Positions 44,980 through 53,696 of a stretch of DNA of 64,000 nucleotides are shown piece after piece. Position numbers and translations under genes: made by a program. Source of the DNA: Telluria mixta (lineage in GTDB: Bacteria; Pseudomonadota; Gammaproteobacteria; Burkholderiales; Burkholderiaceae_D). Below the pieces are notes generated by a model. That model was given only the letters and a program-made list of their open reading frames with translations. It searched no databases and was not told the origin of the DNA. Position 1 is the first letter of the stretch; each line of letters begins with the position of its first letter. The stretch lies in contig NZ_CP119520.1 in the NCBI RefSeq assembly GCF_029223865.1, positions 5,704,001-5,768,000 of the forward strand, read 5' to 3'.

Positions 44980-47288
44980 TACGCCGTCTGGGTGTAGGGC
45001 CGGTTCGCCGGCGCCTTGCCCCAGTCCTTGTCGGGTGCCGCCTGCATCCGGAACACGAGCTCCCCGCCCGCCACGATCTCTTCGTGCCGCAGCACGCTGC
45101 GCGCCAGCGGCTTGCCGTTCAACGTCACGCTGCCCACGTACGGGTGCGCATCCGACAGGCCTTCGGTGCGGATCGTGAAACGCTTCCCGTTCGGCAGGTT
45201 CAACGTCGCGCGCCCAACGAACGGCCGCCCGATCGCGTACTCGTTGCTGCCAGGGGCGACGGGATAAAAGCCCAGCGCCGTGAACGCGAGCCAGGCCGAC
45301 ATCTGGCCCAGGTCGTCGTTGCCCGCGAGGCCGTCCGGCGTGTCGTTGTACTGGCTCTTCACGATGTGCGCCAGGCGCGCCTGCGTCTTCCACGGCGCGC
45401 CGGCGTAGTTGTACAGGTAGGCGACGTGGTGCGAGGGTTCGTTGCCGTGGGCGTAGTGCCCGATCAGGCCCGAGATGTCTTCCATGTGCGCATAGACCGC
45501 CGGATCGATCTTCGCGTCGAACACCTGGTCGATCTTGTTGATCAGCCCCGCGTCGCCACCCAGCATCTTCACAAGGCCCGCGTTATCGTGCGGCATATAC
45601 CAGGAATACTGCCACGCGCTGCCTTCCGTGTAATCGCTGCCGAAGTTCGAACGCACGGGATCGAACGGCGTGCGGAACTGGCCATCCGACTTCTTCGCCC
45701 GCACGAAGCCCGTCTCCGGGTCGAACACGTTGCGCCAGTTCTGTGCGCGCTTGTAATAACGGTCGGCCACGTCGCGCCGGCCCATCTTGTCGGCCATGCG
45801 CGCGATGGTCCAGTCGTCGAACGCATATTCCACCGTCTTCGATGCCGCTTCAGGTTCCAGGTCGATCGGTACGTAGCCCAGCTTCATGTAGTGTTGCAGG
45901 CCGCCGTACGGACCGTACTCCGCGCTGGCCGTCATCGCGCGCAGCGCCTCGTCGGCGTCGAAACCCTTCAGGCCTTTCATGTACGCGTCGGCGATGACGG
46001 GCACGGCGTGGTAGCCGATCATGCACCACGTCTCCAGGCCGGCGAACTGCCAGACGGGCAGGATGCCGTACGGGCTGGCCTTCTGCGATTCGATCAGCGA
46101 GCGGACGAAGTCGACGTTGCGCTTCTCCGGCTGGATCAGCGTCAGCAGCGGGTGCAGGGCGCGGTGCGTGTCCCACAGCGAGAACGTGGAGTGGAAGCGG
46201 AAGCCTTGCGCCTGGTGCACCTGGTTGTCCGGGCCGCGGTATTTGCCGTCCGCGTCCATGAACAGGCTGGGGGCCAGCAGCGCGTGGTACAGGCTCGTAT
46301 AGGCCATGCGCTTCATCGGCGGCGGAGCGTCGATGTCGACGGCCGCAAGCGCCTCTTCCCACGCGTCGTGCGCGCGCCGGCGCTCGGCATCGAAGTCCCA
46401 GCCGGGCATCTCGTCGAGGTTGGCGAGCGCGCCGTCCTCGCTGACGCCGGACACGGCCACCTTCACGAGCACCGTGCCGTCGGCGGGCGTGCCGAAGCCG
46501 AACGTGCCTTCCAATGCCTTGCCTTCGACGAGGACCTTGTCGGCAGGCGTCTTGCCGGGCGCCGCGAAGCCCTTGTATTCGACGCCTTCCTCGCGGTTCA
46601 GCAGCTGGTGCGCGACGATCGGGCGCGAGAAGCGGATCGCGAAATACAGCTGGCGGCCGGGCGCCCAGCCGCGCGTTTCGCGCATGCCCGTCACCGTGTC
46701 GGTGCCGCGCAGCCGCAGGCGCGACCACAGGTTCTTGCCGGACCAGTCGTAGATGCTGGCGCGCAGATCGAGGATCACATTGGCCTCCGCGCCGGGCTTG
46801 AAGCGGTAGCGGTGCAGGCCCACGCGCGCGCTCGCGGTCAGCTCCACGTCGACGTCGTTGTCCAGCAGTTTTACCGCGTAATAGCCCGGCTCCGCGCGCT
46901 CGTCCTTGTGCGAAAAGCGCGAGCGGTAGCCGCTGAACGGGCGCTCGGGATAGCCGGGTTCCAGTTTCACCTCGCCCGCAGTCGGCATCAACAGCACGTC
47001 GCCCAGGTCCGAGTGGCCCGCACCGGAAAAATGCGTGTGCGAGAAGCCGAGGATGGAATCGTCGTCGTAGCGGTAGCCGGCCGCCCACGGATAGCTCTGG
47101 CGGAAGTGGCGCACCTGCGTGTCGGGACTGAGCTGCACCATGCCGAACGGCCTGGCCGCGCCGGGAAAGGTGTGGCCGTCGCCGCCGGTGCCGATGAAGA
47201 CGTCGACGTTGTCCGTGCGGTTGGCCGCGTGGCTGTTACTGCCGGCGCAGAGGAGGGCGATGGCGAAGTGAAGGGCGGCGCGGCGCAT
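44976..47288 (-). CDS. GH92 family alpha-1,2-mannosidase-like glycosidase
   Basis: A 770-residue exported glycoside hydrolase of family GH92. It has a signal peptide (MRRAALHFAIALLCAG), the N-terminal beta-sandwich (VFIGTGGDGHTFPGA) and the helical catalytic barrel with conserved GNDDLGQMSAWLAF and GYHAVPVIADA segments. GH92 enzymes are calcium-dependent exo-acting alpha-mannosidases. Neighbour genes do not encode a mannose pathway, so it may scavenge from mannan or glycoproteins. Confidence 0.93.
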   Translation of the reverse strand: MRRAALHFAIALLCAGSNSHAANRTDNVDVFIGTGGDGHTFPGAARPFGMVQLSPDTQVRHFRQSYPWAAGYRYDDDSILGFSHTHFSGAGHSDLGDVLLMPTAGEVKLEPGYPERPFSGYRSRFSHKDERAEPGYYAVKLLDNDVDVELTASARVGLHRYRFKPGAEANVILDLRASIYDWSGKNLWSRLRLRGTDTVTGMRETRGWAPGRQLYFAIRFSRPIVAHQLLNREEGVEYKGFAAPGKTPADKVLVEGKALEGTFGFGTPADGTVLVKVAVSGVSEDGALANLDEMPGWDFDAERRRAHDAWEEALAAVDIDAPPPMKRMAYTSLYHALLAPSLFMDADGKYRGPDNQVHQAQGFRFHSTFSLWDTHRALHPLLTLIQPEKRNVDFVRSLIESQKASPYGILPVWQFAGLETWCMIGYHAVPVIADAYMKGLKGFDADEALRAMTASAEYGPYGGLQHYMKLGYVPIDLEPEAASKTVEYAFDDWTIARMADKMGRRDVADRYYKRAQNWRNVFDPETGFVRAKKSDGQFRTPFDPVRSNFGSDYTEGSAWQYSWYMPHDNAGLVKMLGGDAGLINKIDQVFDAKIDPAVYAHMEDISGLIGHYAHGNEPSHHVAYLYNYAGAPWKTQARLAHIVKSQYNDTPDGLAGNDDLGQMSAWLAFTALGFYPVAPGSNEYAIGRPFVGRATLNLPNGKRFTIRTEGLSDAHPYVGSVTLNGKPLARSVLRHEEIVAGGELVFRMQAAPDKDWGKAPANRPYTQTAY

Positions 47289-47388
47289 AGGATCTCCAGA
47301 GCTGTCGAACCTGCAACATAACGCAGAATGTAACGGTTGTGTTCAGTTGCGGCATAATGTCCGCCGCCGTTCACCACGAGGAGACCGC

Positions 47389-48258
47389 ATGATCGATCCG
47401 TCCCGCCGCACCGTCCTGCTTGCCGCCCTGGCCTTGCCCGCGCTGGGCCTGACCGGCACCGCTCACGCCGCCGCTCCGGCTTTCGCCGACCTCGAACGCC
47501 GCGCCGGCGGCCGCCTCGGTGTCGCCGCGTGGCGCCGCGGCGGATCTCAGGTGCTCGCATGGCGCGGCGACGAGCGCTTCCCGTTCTGCAGCACGGCCAA
47601 GGTGATGGTCGTCGGCACCGTGCTGACGCAGGCGTCGCGCACGCCGGGCCTGCTCGACGAGCGCGTGCGCTACAGGAAGGCGGACCTGGTGTCGTGGTCC
47701 CCCGTGACGGAACAACACGTCGACGGCGGCATGACGATCGCGGACCTGTGCGCCGCCACGCTGCAGGTCAGCGACAACAGCGCGTGCAACCTGCTGCTCG
47801 ACCGGATCGGCGGTCCGGCTGCCGTCACGGCGTTCGCGCGCCGCATCGGCGACACGGCATTCCGTCTCGACCGCCGCGAGACCGAACTGAATTCGGCGCT
47901 GCCCGGCGACCCGCGCGACACGACGACGCCGCGCGCGATGGCGAACAGCCTGGAAGCGCTGCTGCTCGAGGAAGCGCTGGCACCCGAGGCGCGGCGCGGC
48001 CTGCTCGACTGGATGCTCGCGAACACGACGGGGAAGGAGCGCATCCAGGCAGGCTTTCCGGCCGATTGGCGCGTGGCCGACAAGACCGGGACGGGCGCCT
48101 GGGGCACGACCAACGACGTGGGCATCGTGTTCCCGCCGCAGGGCCAGCCCGTGATCGTGGCGATCTACTACACGGGATCCTCGCCCGACGCGAAGAGCGA
48201 CAGCAAGGTCGTCGCCGACGCCGCGGCGATCGTCGCGCGGGCGCTGGGGACCGCCTGA
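47389..48258 (+). CDS. Class A beta-lactamase
   Basis: A 289-residue serine beta-lactamase with all class A motifs: STAK (Ser68-Lys71), SDN (128-130), ETELN with the general-base Glu164, and KTG (232-234). The N-terminus has a twin-arginine-like SRRTVLLAALALPALG signal, cleaved near HAAA. ATG 47389 follows GAGGAG. No divergent AmpR/PenR-type regulator is adjacent. The GNAT gene overlaps its stop. Chromosomal class A enzymes are usual in this group; substrate range cannot be told. Confidence 0.94.
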   Translation: MIDPSRRTVLLAALALPALGLTGTAHAAAPAFADLERRAGGRLGVAAWRRGGSQVLAWRGDERFPFCSTAKVMVVGTVLTQASRTPGLLDERVRYRKADLVSWSPVTEQHVDGGMTIADLCAATLQVSDNSACNLLLDRIGGPAAVTAFARRIGDTAFRLDRRETELNSALPGDPRDTTTPRAMANSLEALLLEEALAPEARRGLLDWMLANTTGKERIQAGFPADWRVADKTGTGAWGTTNDVGIVFPPQGQPVIVAIYYTGSSPDAKSDSKVVADAAAIVARALGTA

Positions 48259-48746
48259 TGCAGCCGGGACTCATGGCGGAGGCCGACCTGGACGCCGTGC
48301 TGGCCGTGCAGGCCGCGTGCTATCCGCCCGCGATGCAGGAAGCCGCGGACGTCGTGCGGGCGCGCCTGCGCGCGAGCCCGGACACGGTGCTGGTCGCGCG
48401 CGACGCCGACGGCGTCTGCGCCTACCTGTTCGCGTACCCGTCGCGGCTCGGCAAGGTGACGCCCCTCGGCGGCGCGTTCTCGGTGCCGGAGAGTCCGGAC
48501 ACGCTGTACCTGCACGACGTCGCCGTGGCGCCGCGGGTGGCCGGGCAGGGCGTCGCGCGCCGCCTCGTGGACGCGATGCTGGCGCGGGCCGCCGGCTTGC
48601 GCCACTCCGCGCTCGTGTCCGTGCAGGATACGCGCCGCTTCTGGGAAAGCCTGGGCTATCTGCCCGCGGCGGGGGACGCGGCGGCACTGGCCACGTATCC
48701 GGCCGGCGCGCTGTACATGACGAAGCGCCTGTCAGCGCAGGCCTGA
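48258..48746 (+). CDS. GNAT-family N-acetyltransferase
   Basis: A 162-residue GNAT enzyme. The acetyl-CoA-binding motif is VAGQGVARRLVD (about residues 97-108), and VPESPDTLYLHDVAVAP is the preceding strand. ATG 48258 overlaps the beta-lactamase stop by one base (TGATG), so the two are translationally coupled. The last 15 bases overlap the hemerythrin-like gene on the other strand. The substrate is unknown. Confidence 0.9.
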   Translation: MQPGLMAEADLDAVLAVQAACYPPAMQEAADVVRARLRASPDTVLVARDADGVCAYLFAYPSRLGKVTPLGGAFSVPESPDTLYLHDVAVAPRVAGQGVARRLVDAMLARAAGLRHSALVSVQDTRRFWESLGYLPAAGDAAALATYPAGALYMTKRLSAQA

Positions 48747-49187
48747 GCGGCGCGCGGCCACGTGCAGCGTGGCGCGCGCGGCGCGTCCGCGGGCACGCAC
48801 CTCGGCCGGCTGGGCCGCCACGGTGAGGGCGAGCTCGCCGGAGAGGCGGTGCAGGTCCAGCACGTCGACCAGCGCGGACAGCACCTGGCGCCCGAGCATG
48901 TGGTCGCCCCGCTCGACGTCCGGCAGCACGCGGTGCAGGGCGGACAGCACGACGGCGTTTTCCTCGCGGTGCTCGTGCAGGTGCGCATAGCCCAGCGTTT
49001 CCATGATCAGTTCTTCGTGGCGGAAGGCCGCCTCGACGGCCGCGACGAGCGCCGCGAAGCCGTGCCCGACCATGTCGTCCGGGCCGGACACGATCTCCCC
49101 GATGCGCCGGCACAGCATCTTGCGGCCATGCCGCAGCGCAGCGCAGATGGCGCGCGGACGGCTGGGACTGGCACGGGTCGCCGGCAT
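48732..49187 (-). CDS. Degenerate hemerythrin-like protein
   Basis: A 151-residue helical protein that resembles bacteriohemerythrin in spacing: DMVGHGFAAL (His42), FRHEELIM and YAHLHEHREEN, then LDLHRLSGEL. Compared with the canonical iron ligands, the His of the HFxxEE segment is Ala54 and the second His of HxxxH is Asn77, so a normal di-iron site is doubtful. The N-terminal 20 residues are basic. Start ATG 49187 has a GAGGCAAC site. Confidence 0.55.
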   Translation of the reverse strand: MPATRASPSRPRAICAALRHGRKMLCRRIGEIVSGPDDMVGHGFAALVAAVEAAFRHEELIMETLGYAHLHEHREENAVVLSALHRVLPDVERGDHMLGRQVLSALVDVLDLHRLSGELALTVAAQPAEVRARGRAARATLHVAARRSGLR

Positions 49188-49203
49188 GTTGCCTCCTCAA
49201 GTC

Positions 49204-49240
49204 GGAATTTTCTTAGACTTCCAGTAGCACGAAAAATTCC
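49204..49240. repeat. Inverted repeat GGAATTTT / AAAATTCC
   Basis: Eight-base perfect arms (49204-49211 and 49233-49240) lie 21 bases apart in the AT-rich gap between the divergent hemerythrin-like and flavodoxin-fold genes. A regulator binding site is possible. It is too widely spaced to be a clear terminator. Confidence 0.35.
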
Positions 49241-49359
49241 CTGTGGTTTGATATCTCGCAACGTAGCAATGTTGTGTTCGGTTAGCCTGATTGAGGGAAT
49301 ACATATCGAAGGCGGAAAATGAGCGGAGTACAAGTCGAACGAGAGCATGGCGGTCGCTG

Positions 49360-49944
49360 ATGGGGGCACGCATACTATTGATTCAGGGTCATCCCGACTG
49401 CCATCGCCCGCACCTGTGCCATGCGCTGGCCCAGGCGTACGTGGACGGCGCAAGCGCGGCGGGGCATGACGTCGAGGTCGTCGAACCGGCCCGTTTGAGC
49501 TTTCCGCTGCTGACCAGCCCGTCCGAATGGTGGCACGGCTCGGCGCCGCCGCAGCTCGCGGCCGTGCAGGAGGCGATCCAGCACGCGGACCACCTGGTCT
49601 TCGTGTACCCGCTGTGGATGGGCGACATGCCCGCGCTGATGCGCGGCTTCATGGAACACGTCACGCGGCCCGGCGTCTTCATGGACGACCCGCGCCGGCC
49701 GTTCGGCGCCGGCCTGCTGGGCGGCCGCAGCGCGCGGCTCGTCGTCAGCATGGGCATGCCGGCGGCCCTCTACCGGTGGGGTTACGGCGGCTACGGCGTC
49801 AAGATGATGCGGCGGCAGATCCTCGGCAGGGCCGGCATCCGGCCCGTGCGCACGACGCTGATCGGGCGGGCGCATTCCCTGTCGGCCGAGCGCATCGACA
49901 CGTGGCGCGATCACCTGCGGCGGCTGGGTGGCTCGGCGGCCTGA
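49360..49944 (+). CDS. NAD(P)H-dependent oxidoreductase, flavodoxin fold (NQO1/MdaB-like)
   Basis: A 194-residue flavodoxin-fold reductase. The phosphate-binding loop is IQGHPDCHRP and later YPLWMGDMPALMRGFMEHV matches the NAD(P)H:quinone oxidoreductase family. ATG 49360 was chosen over an upstream frame that lacks a ribosome site; its own site is weak. The protein should bind FMN or FAD and reduce quinones or electrophiles. Confidence 0.87.
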   Translation: MGARILLIQGHPDCHRPHLCHALAQAYVDGASAAGHDVEVVEPARLSFPLLTSPSEWWHGSAPPQLAAVQEAIQHADHLVFVYPLWMGDMPALMRGFMEHVTRPGVFMDDPRRPFGAGLLGGRSARLVVSMGMPAALYRWGYGGYGVKMMRRQILGRAGIRPVRTTLIGRAHSLSAERIDTWRDHLRRLGGSAA

Positions 49945-50044
49945 CGAGGGCAGCAACCGATTTGCGTGTTTTGTGCGACATCCGGGATGCGTCAGGCGTG
50001 CTCCGCTTGACGCTCTCCTCTGGAGGCGGCAAAGTTGCGGTGGG

Positions 50045-50064
50045 GCAGCATTTAACATTGCTGC
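50045..50064. other. Hairpin before the YaiO-like gene
   Basis: GCAGCA (50045-50050) pairs with TGCTGC (50059-50064) around an 8-base loop; the T-rich TCACTTTTGCCACTTTTT follows. It may end transcription of the oxidoreductase gene or sit in the leader of the next operon. Confidence 0.4.
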
Positions 50065-50070
50065 TCACTT

Positions 50071-51327
50071 TTGCCACTTTTTCCTGCTCAGATGCCTGTC
50101 GCTGCCCAGCTACCTCCATCGCCTCCCTCCGTTTCCGCCCCGGCCCAGCCGGCCGCAACGCCTTCCTTCGATGACGCCTACGCCCGGGCGCGCGCCCTCG
50201 CCAACGACGGCCAGCCCGAGCTGGCGCTGGCCGCCTACGACGCGCTGCTGGCCCGCTCGCCGGGCAACGTCGACGTGCTGCTCGGCCGTGGCATTGTCTA
50301 CGCGCGGCTGGGACGGTGGCAGGAGGCCGAGCGCGACCTGCGCGCCGCGGCGGCAGCCTCGCCGACCTATGCGGACGTGTGGTCCGCGCTCGGCAACACC
50401 TACGCCTGGAGCGACCAGCCCGACCAGGCAGTCGATGCCTACACGCGCCTTATCGCGCTGCAGCCGGATGACGCCGCCTCGTACGTGGCGCGCGGCCGCG
50501 CCCTGCGTGCGCTGGGCCGGAATGCCGAGGCGCGGGCGGACCTGGACAAGGCGACAGCGCTGGGCGCCAGCGGCGATGCGTTCGACGCGCTGGCTGCCGC
50601 CCTGCAGCCCCGCGCCGGCAACCCGGACGCGACAATCGCGGCCGGCTACACGTGGGCCGCGAGCCTGTCGTCGAGCTGGACGGACGTCGGCGCCGGCCCG
50701 CGCTGGAACGACCAGACCGCCAGCATCCGCCATTACACGAAGCGCGGTTCGCTCGCGTTCGAGACGCTGCGCGCGCACCGCTTCGGGCGGCACGACTACG
50801 CGTGGGCGCTGGACGGCTACGCGAACCTGTGGTCCGGCGCGTATGCCAACCTGCGCTACCAGCGCGGCGCGGCAGCCCGCCTGTTCCCCGCCAACTCGGG
50901 GCGCGCGGAGCTGTATCAATCGCTCGGCAACGGCTGGGAAGCGTCGGTCAGCGACGACGTCCTCGGCTTCGCGTCGCGCGTGAACATCTACGGCGTCGGC
51001 ATCGCGAAGTACACGGGCGACTGGTACGTCCAGCTGCGCCACCAGAACATCGTCTCGGCCGGGTCGCACGGCACCGGCGAACGCCTGCTGGCACGCTGGT
51101 ATTACGCGGGCGACGCCGATACCTATGCCGAGGTGACCGTCAACAGCGGCCGCAGCGACGATCCCCTGAGCCTCGTCGGCGGCCAGGGCCGCTCCGGCGG
51201 CGGCAGCGCGACCTGGGTGCGCTACTGGACGCCGAACTGGGGCACCCGCGTGGGCGCCAGTTTTTCGCGCGCCAGCGGTGCCGACAACCAGCGCGGCCTG
51301 ACATTCTCCCTGTACCGCCGATGGTAA
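50071..51327 (+). CDS. TPR plus YaiO-family outer-membrane beta-barrel protein
   Basis: A 418-residue protein in the frame as read, from TTG 50071 (ATG 50092 is the first ATG). Residues about 30-175 are TPR repeats (ALAAYDALLARSPG, DAYTRLIALQPDD); the C-terminal half is a YaiO-type beta barrel (FETLRAHRFGRHDYAW, WVRYWTPNWGTRVG) ending in Trp after FSLYRR. No signal peptide is in this frame, although the family needs one; a signal-like stretch (LTLLLTFATFS) lies in the next frame just upstream. It opens a three-gene operon and overlaps the next gene by 7 bases. Confidence 0.8.
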   Translation: MPLFPAQMPVAAQLPPSPPSVSAPAQPAATPSFDDAYARARALANDGQPELALAAYDALLARSPGNVDVLLGRGIVYARLGRWQEAERDLRAAAAASPTYADVWSALGNTYAWSDQPDQAVDAYTRLIALQPDDAASYVARGRALRALGRNAEARADLDKATALGASGDAFDALAAALQPRAGNPDATIAAGYTWAASLSSSWTDVGAGPRWNDQTASIRHYTKRGSLAFETLRAHRFGRHDYAWALDGYANLWSGAYANLRYQRGAAARLFPANSGRAELYQSLGNGWEASVSDDVLGFASRVNIYGVGIAKYTGDWYVQLRHQNIVSAGSHGTGERLLARWYYAGDADTYAEVTVNSGRSDDPLSLVGGQGRSGGGSATWVRYWTPNWGTRVGASFSRASGADNQRGLTFSLYRRW

Positions 51328-53696
51328 GCGCGACGCAACCCGCCCGCCGGCACGACGATCCGCCGCCCAGCTTCGCCGGCAAGCTGCTCGCCCGCGTCAA
51401 GGGCGCACTCGCGACGGCGTTCGAGACCCTGCCCGCGCTGGTGGCCGGGTGGCTCGTGCTGCGCATCGCGGAAACCATTCACGCCGGCGCCGGCGGCATC
51501 AAGGTGTCCGTGCTGGTCGGCCCCGCGCTGGCGAACGATCTGCTGGCGCTCGCGCGCTACGGGTTTGTCTTCCTGCTGGGCGCCGTGCCGCTCGCGCTGC
51601 TGCCGCGCCGGCGCTGGCGCGTGGTCGCGCTCGGCGTGCTGTGGGGCGTGCTGCTGGCCGTGCAGGCCGGTCTGCTGCAATACCACTGGACGGCCGGCGT
51701 GCCGCTCGGTGCCGACCTGTTCGGCTATTCGCGCGCGGAGATCGCGACGACGGTGGGCGTCCGCGCGCAGCCCGGTAGCGGCCTCGCGCTGGCATACGTG
51801 CTCGCGCTGGCGGCGCTGGCCGGGGTTCTCGTCGCGAGCTTTCGGCCATGGTGGCCCCGTGCGCGGGCGCGTGCGGCACTCGTGGCGGCGCTGCTCAGCC
51901 TTGTCGCGTACACGCTGCTGCCCGACCACTTCGCGCCGCCGGGCGCCGACACGGAAGCGGGCGTCGACTACCTGCGCAACAAGATGGCGTATTTCGCCGA
52001 CCGCAGCATCGCCCACGTGGCCGGCGAGCGCGGCACCGGTACGCACGAGCAGGCAAAAGGCCTGCCGTGGACCGGCAAGGATCCCCGCTATCCGTTCGCC
52101 CACGCCGAACGCACGCCGGACACGCTCGGCCCGCTGTTCGACACGAAGCCGGGCACGCCGCCGAACATCGTCTTCATCATCGTCGAGGGCCTCGGACGCA
52201 GCTTTTCCGGGCCGGGCGCCCGCTTCGGCAGTTTTACGCCATTCCTCGACGAGCTGGCCGGCCGCAGCCTGTATTTCGAAAACTTCCTGGCGGGCCAGGG
52301 CCGTACCTTCGGCGTGCTGCCGACCGTGTTCGGTTCGCTGCCATTTGGCGACAACGGCATGTCCGCGCTGGGCGAGCGCATGCCGCGCCATGCGTCGCTG
52401 CTGTCTATCCTGAAAGGCCAGGGCTACCGCCTGGCCTACTACAGCGGCTCGAACCTCGAGTTCGACAACCAGGGCCTGTTCCTGCGCGGCGAAGGCGTCG
52501 ACAACTTCGTCAGCGAGACCGACTACAAGCCGCCTTACCAGCGCAGCAATTACTGGGGCTACGACGACCGCGCGCTGATGGAGACGACGATCGCGCGCCA
52601 GCGCGACGGTGAGGAGCAACCGTCCGTGCGCATCATCCAGACGACGAGCACGCACGATCCGTTCACGTTCCCGGACAAGCCGGCCTACCTGCGGAAGGTG
52701 GGTGAACGCCTGGCCGCGCTCGGGATCGCGGAAGACGCGAACCCGGCATACACGGCCCAGCGCGAGGTCTTCGCCAGCATCCTGTTCGCGGACGACGCGC
52801 TGCGCCTCTATTTCGAGCAGGCCGCCAGGCTGCCCGGCTACGACAACACGATCTTCGTCGTGACGGGCGACCACCGCCTGCCCGAGCTGCCGATGGACAC
52901 GCGCATCGAGCGCTACCACGTGCCGCTGATCGTGTTTTCGCCCATGCTGAAGGCGCCGCGGTCGATCAAGGCCGTGTCGTCGCAATTCGACATCGCGCCG
53001 TCGCTGCTGGCGTTCCTCGGTCACGGCTACGGCCTGCGCACGCCGGACCAGGTGACGTGGCTCGGCACGGGCCTCGACACGGAACCCACGTTCCGCAACC
53101 TCCACGCGATTCCGCTGAAGCAGACGAAGACGGAGCTGTCCGACTTCGTGTCCGGCGCCGTATACCTGGCGCAGGGCCGGCTGTTCGCGCTGGCCGACGG
53201 CATGCGCCTCGACCGCGCGACGGACGAGGGCGCGCTCGCGCGGGCCCGCGCCCAGTTCGACGCCTTCCTGAACGCGAACCGCCAGGTCGGCGCCGCCGCG
53301 GCCTTGGTGCCCGGGACACCCGCGCTGGCGGACTGGCACGACGACGGCCGCAGGCTGCGCAGTGTGGACCTCGCGTCGGAAGCGGGCCAGGTCAGCGTGA
53401 ATCACGTACGCCGCGGCGCCGACGGCAGCATCGAGGCGACCATCGTCAACCAGGGCACGACGGCATCGAGCCCGTTCGTACCGCTGCTCGTCATCAGCGA
53501 CGCGGGCGGCCTGGAACTCGGAGAAACGGCCGGCGAGATCCAGACCCTCGCCCCTGGCGCGTCGGTGACGGTGGCCTTGAAGGCGAAGCTGGGCCGTCTC
53601 CCGCACGGCAAGTATTTCGTCTCGATGATCCCGTCGCACCCGGAGACAGGCCGCTCGATCGGCATCGGCCAGTACCACGTGGAGATGCCGCTGTGA
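51321..53696 (+). CDS. LTA-synthase-like membrane sulfatase/phosphotransferase-fold protein
   Basis: A 791-residue protein. About five N-terminal helices (residues 35-190) are followed by a periplasmic alkaline-phosphatase-superfamily domain (about 270-590) with NIVFIIVEGLG, the candidate nucleophile Thr in GRTFGVLPT, TSTHDPF and VTGDH metal-binding motifs, and a C-terminal beta domain. The fold is that of LtaS, OpgB and EptA, which move phosphoglycerol or phosphoethanolamine to glycans or lipids. The gene starts inside the YaiO-like gene end (ATGGTAA) and overlaps the next gene by 4 bases. Confidence 0.85.
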   Translation: MVSATQPARRHDDPPPSFAGKLLARVKGALATAFETLPALVAGWLVLRIAETIHAGAGGIKVSVLVGPALANDLLALARYGFVFLLGAVPLALLPRRRWRVVALGVLWGVLLAVQAGLLQYHWTAGVPLGADLFGYSRAEIATTVGVRAQPGSGLALAYVLALAALAGVLVASFRPWWPRARARAALVAALLSLVAYTLLPDHFAPPGADTEAGVDYLRNKMAYFADRSIAHVAGERGTGTHEQAKGLPWTGKDPRYPFAHAERTPDTLGPLFDTKPGTPPNIVFIIVEGLGRSFSGPGARFGSFTPFLDELAGRSLYFENFLAGQGRTFGVLPTVFGSLPFGDNGMSALGERMPRHASLLSILKGQGYRLAYYSGSNLEFDNQGLFLRGEGVDNFVSETDYKPPYQRSNYWGYDDRALMETTIARQRDGEEQPSVRIIQTTSTHDPFTFPDKPAYLRKVGERLAALGIAEDANPAYTAQREVFASILFADDALRLYFEQAARLPGYDNTIFVVTGDHRLPELPMDTRIERYHVPLIVFSPMLKAPRSIKAVSSQFDIAPSLLAFLGHGYGLRTPDQVTWLGTGLDTEPTFRNLHAIPLKQTKTELSDFVSGAVYLAQGRLFALADGMRLDRATDEGALARARAQFDAFLNANRQVGAAAALVPGTPALADWHDDGRRLRSVDLASEAGQVSVNHVRRGADGSIEATIVNQGTTASSPFVPLLVISDAGGLELGETAGEIQTLAPGASVTVALKAKLGRLPHGKYFVSMIPSHPETGRSIGIGQYHVEMPL

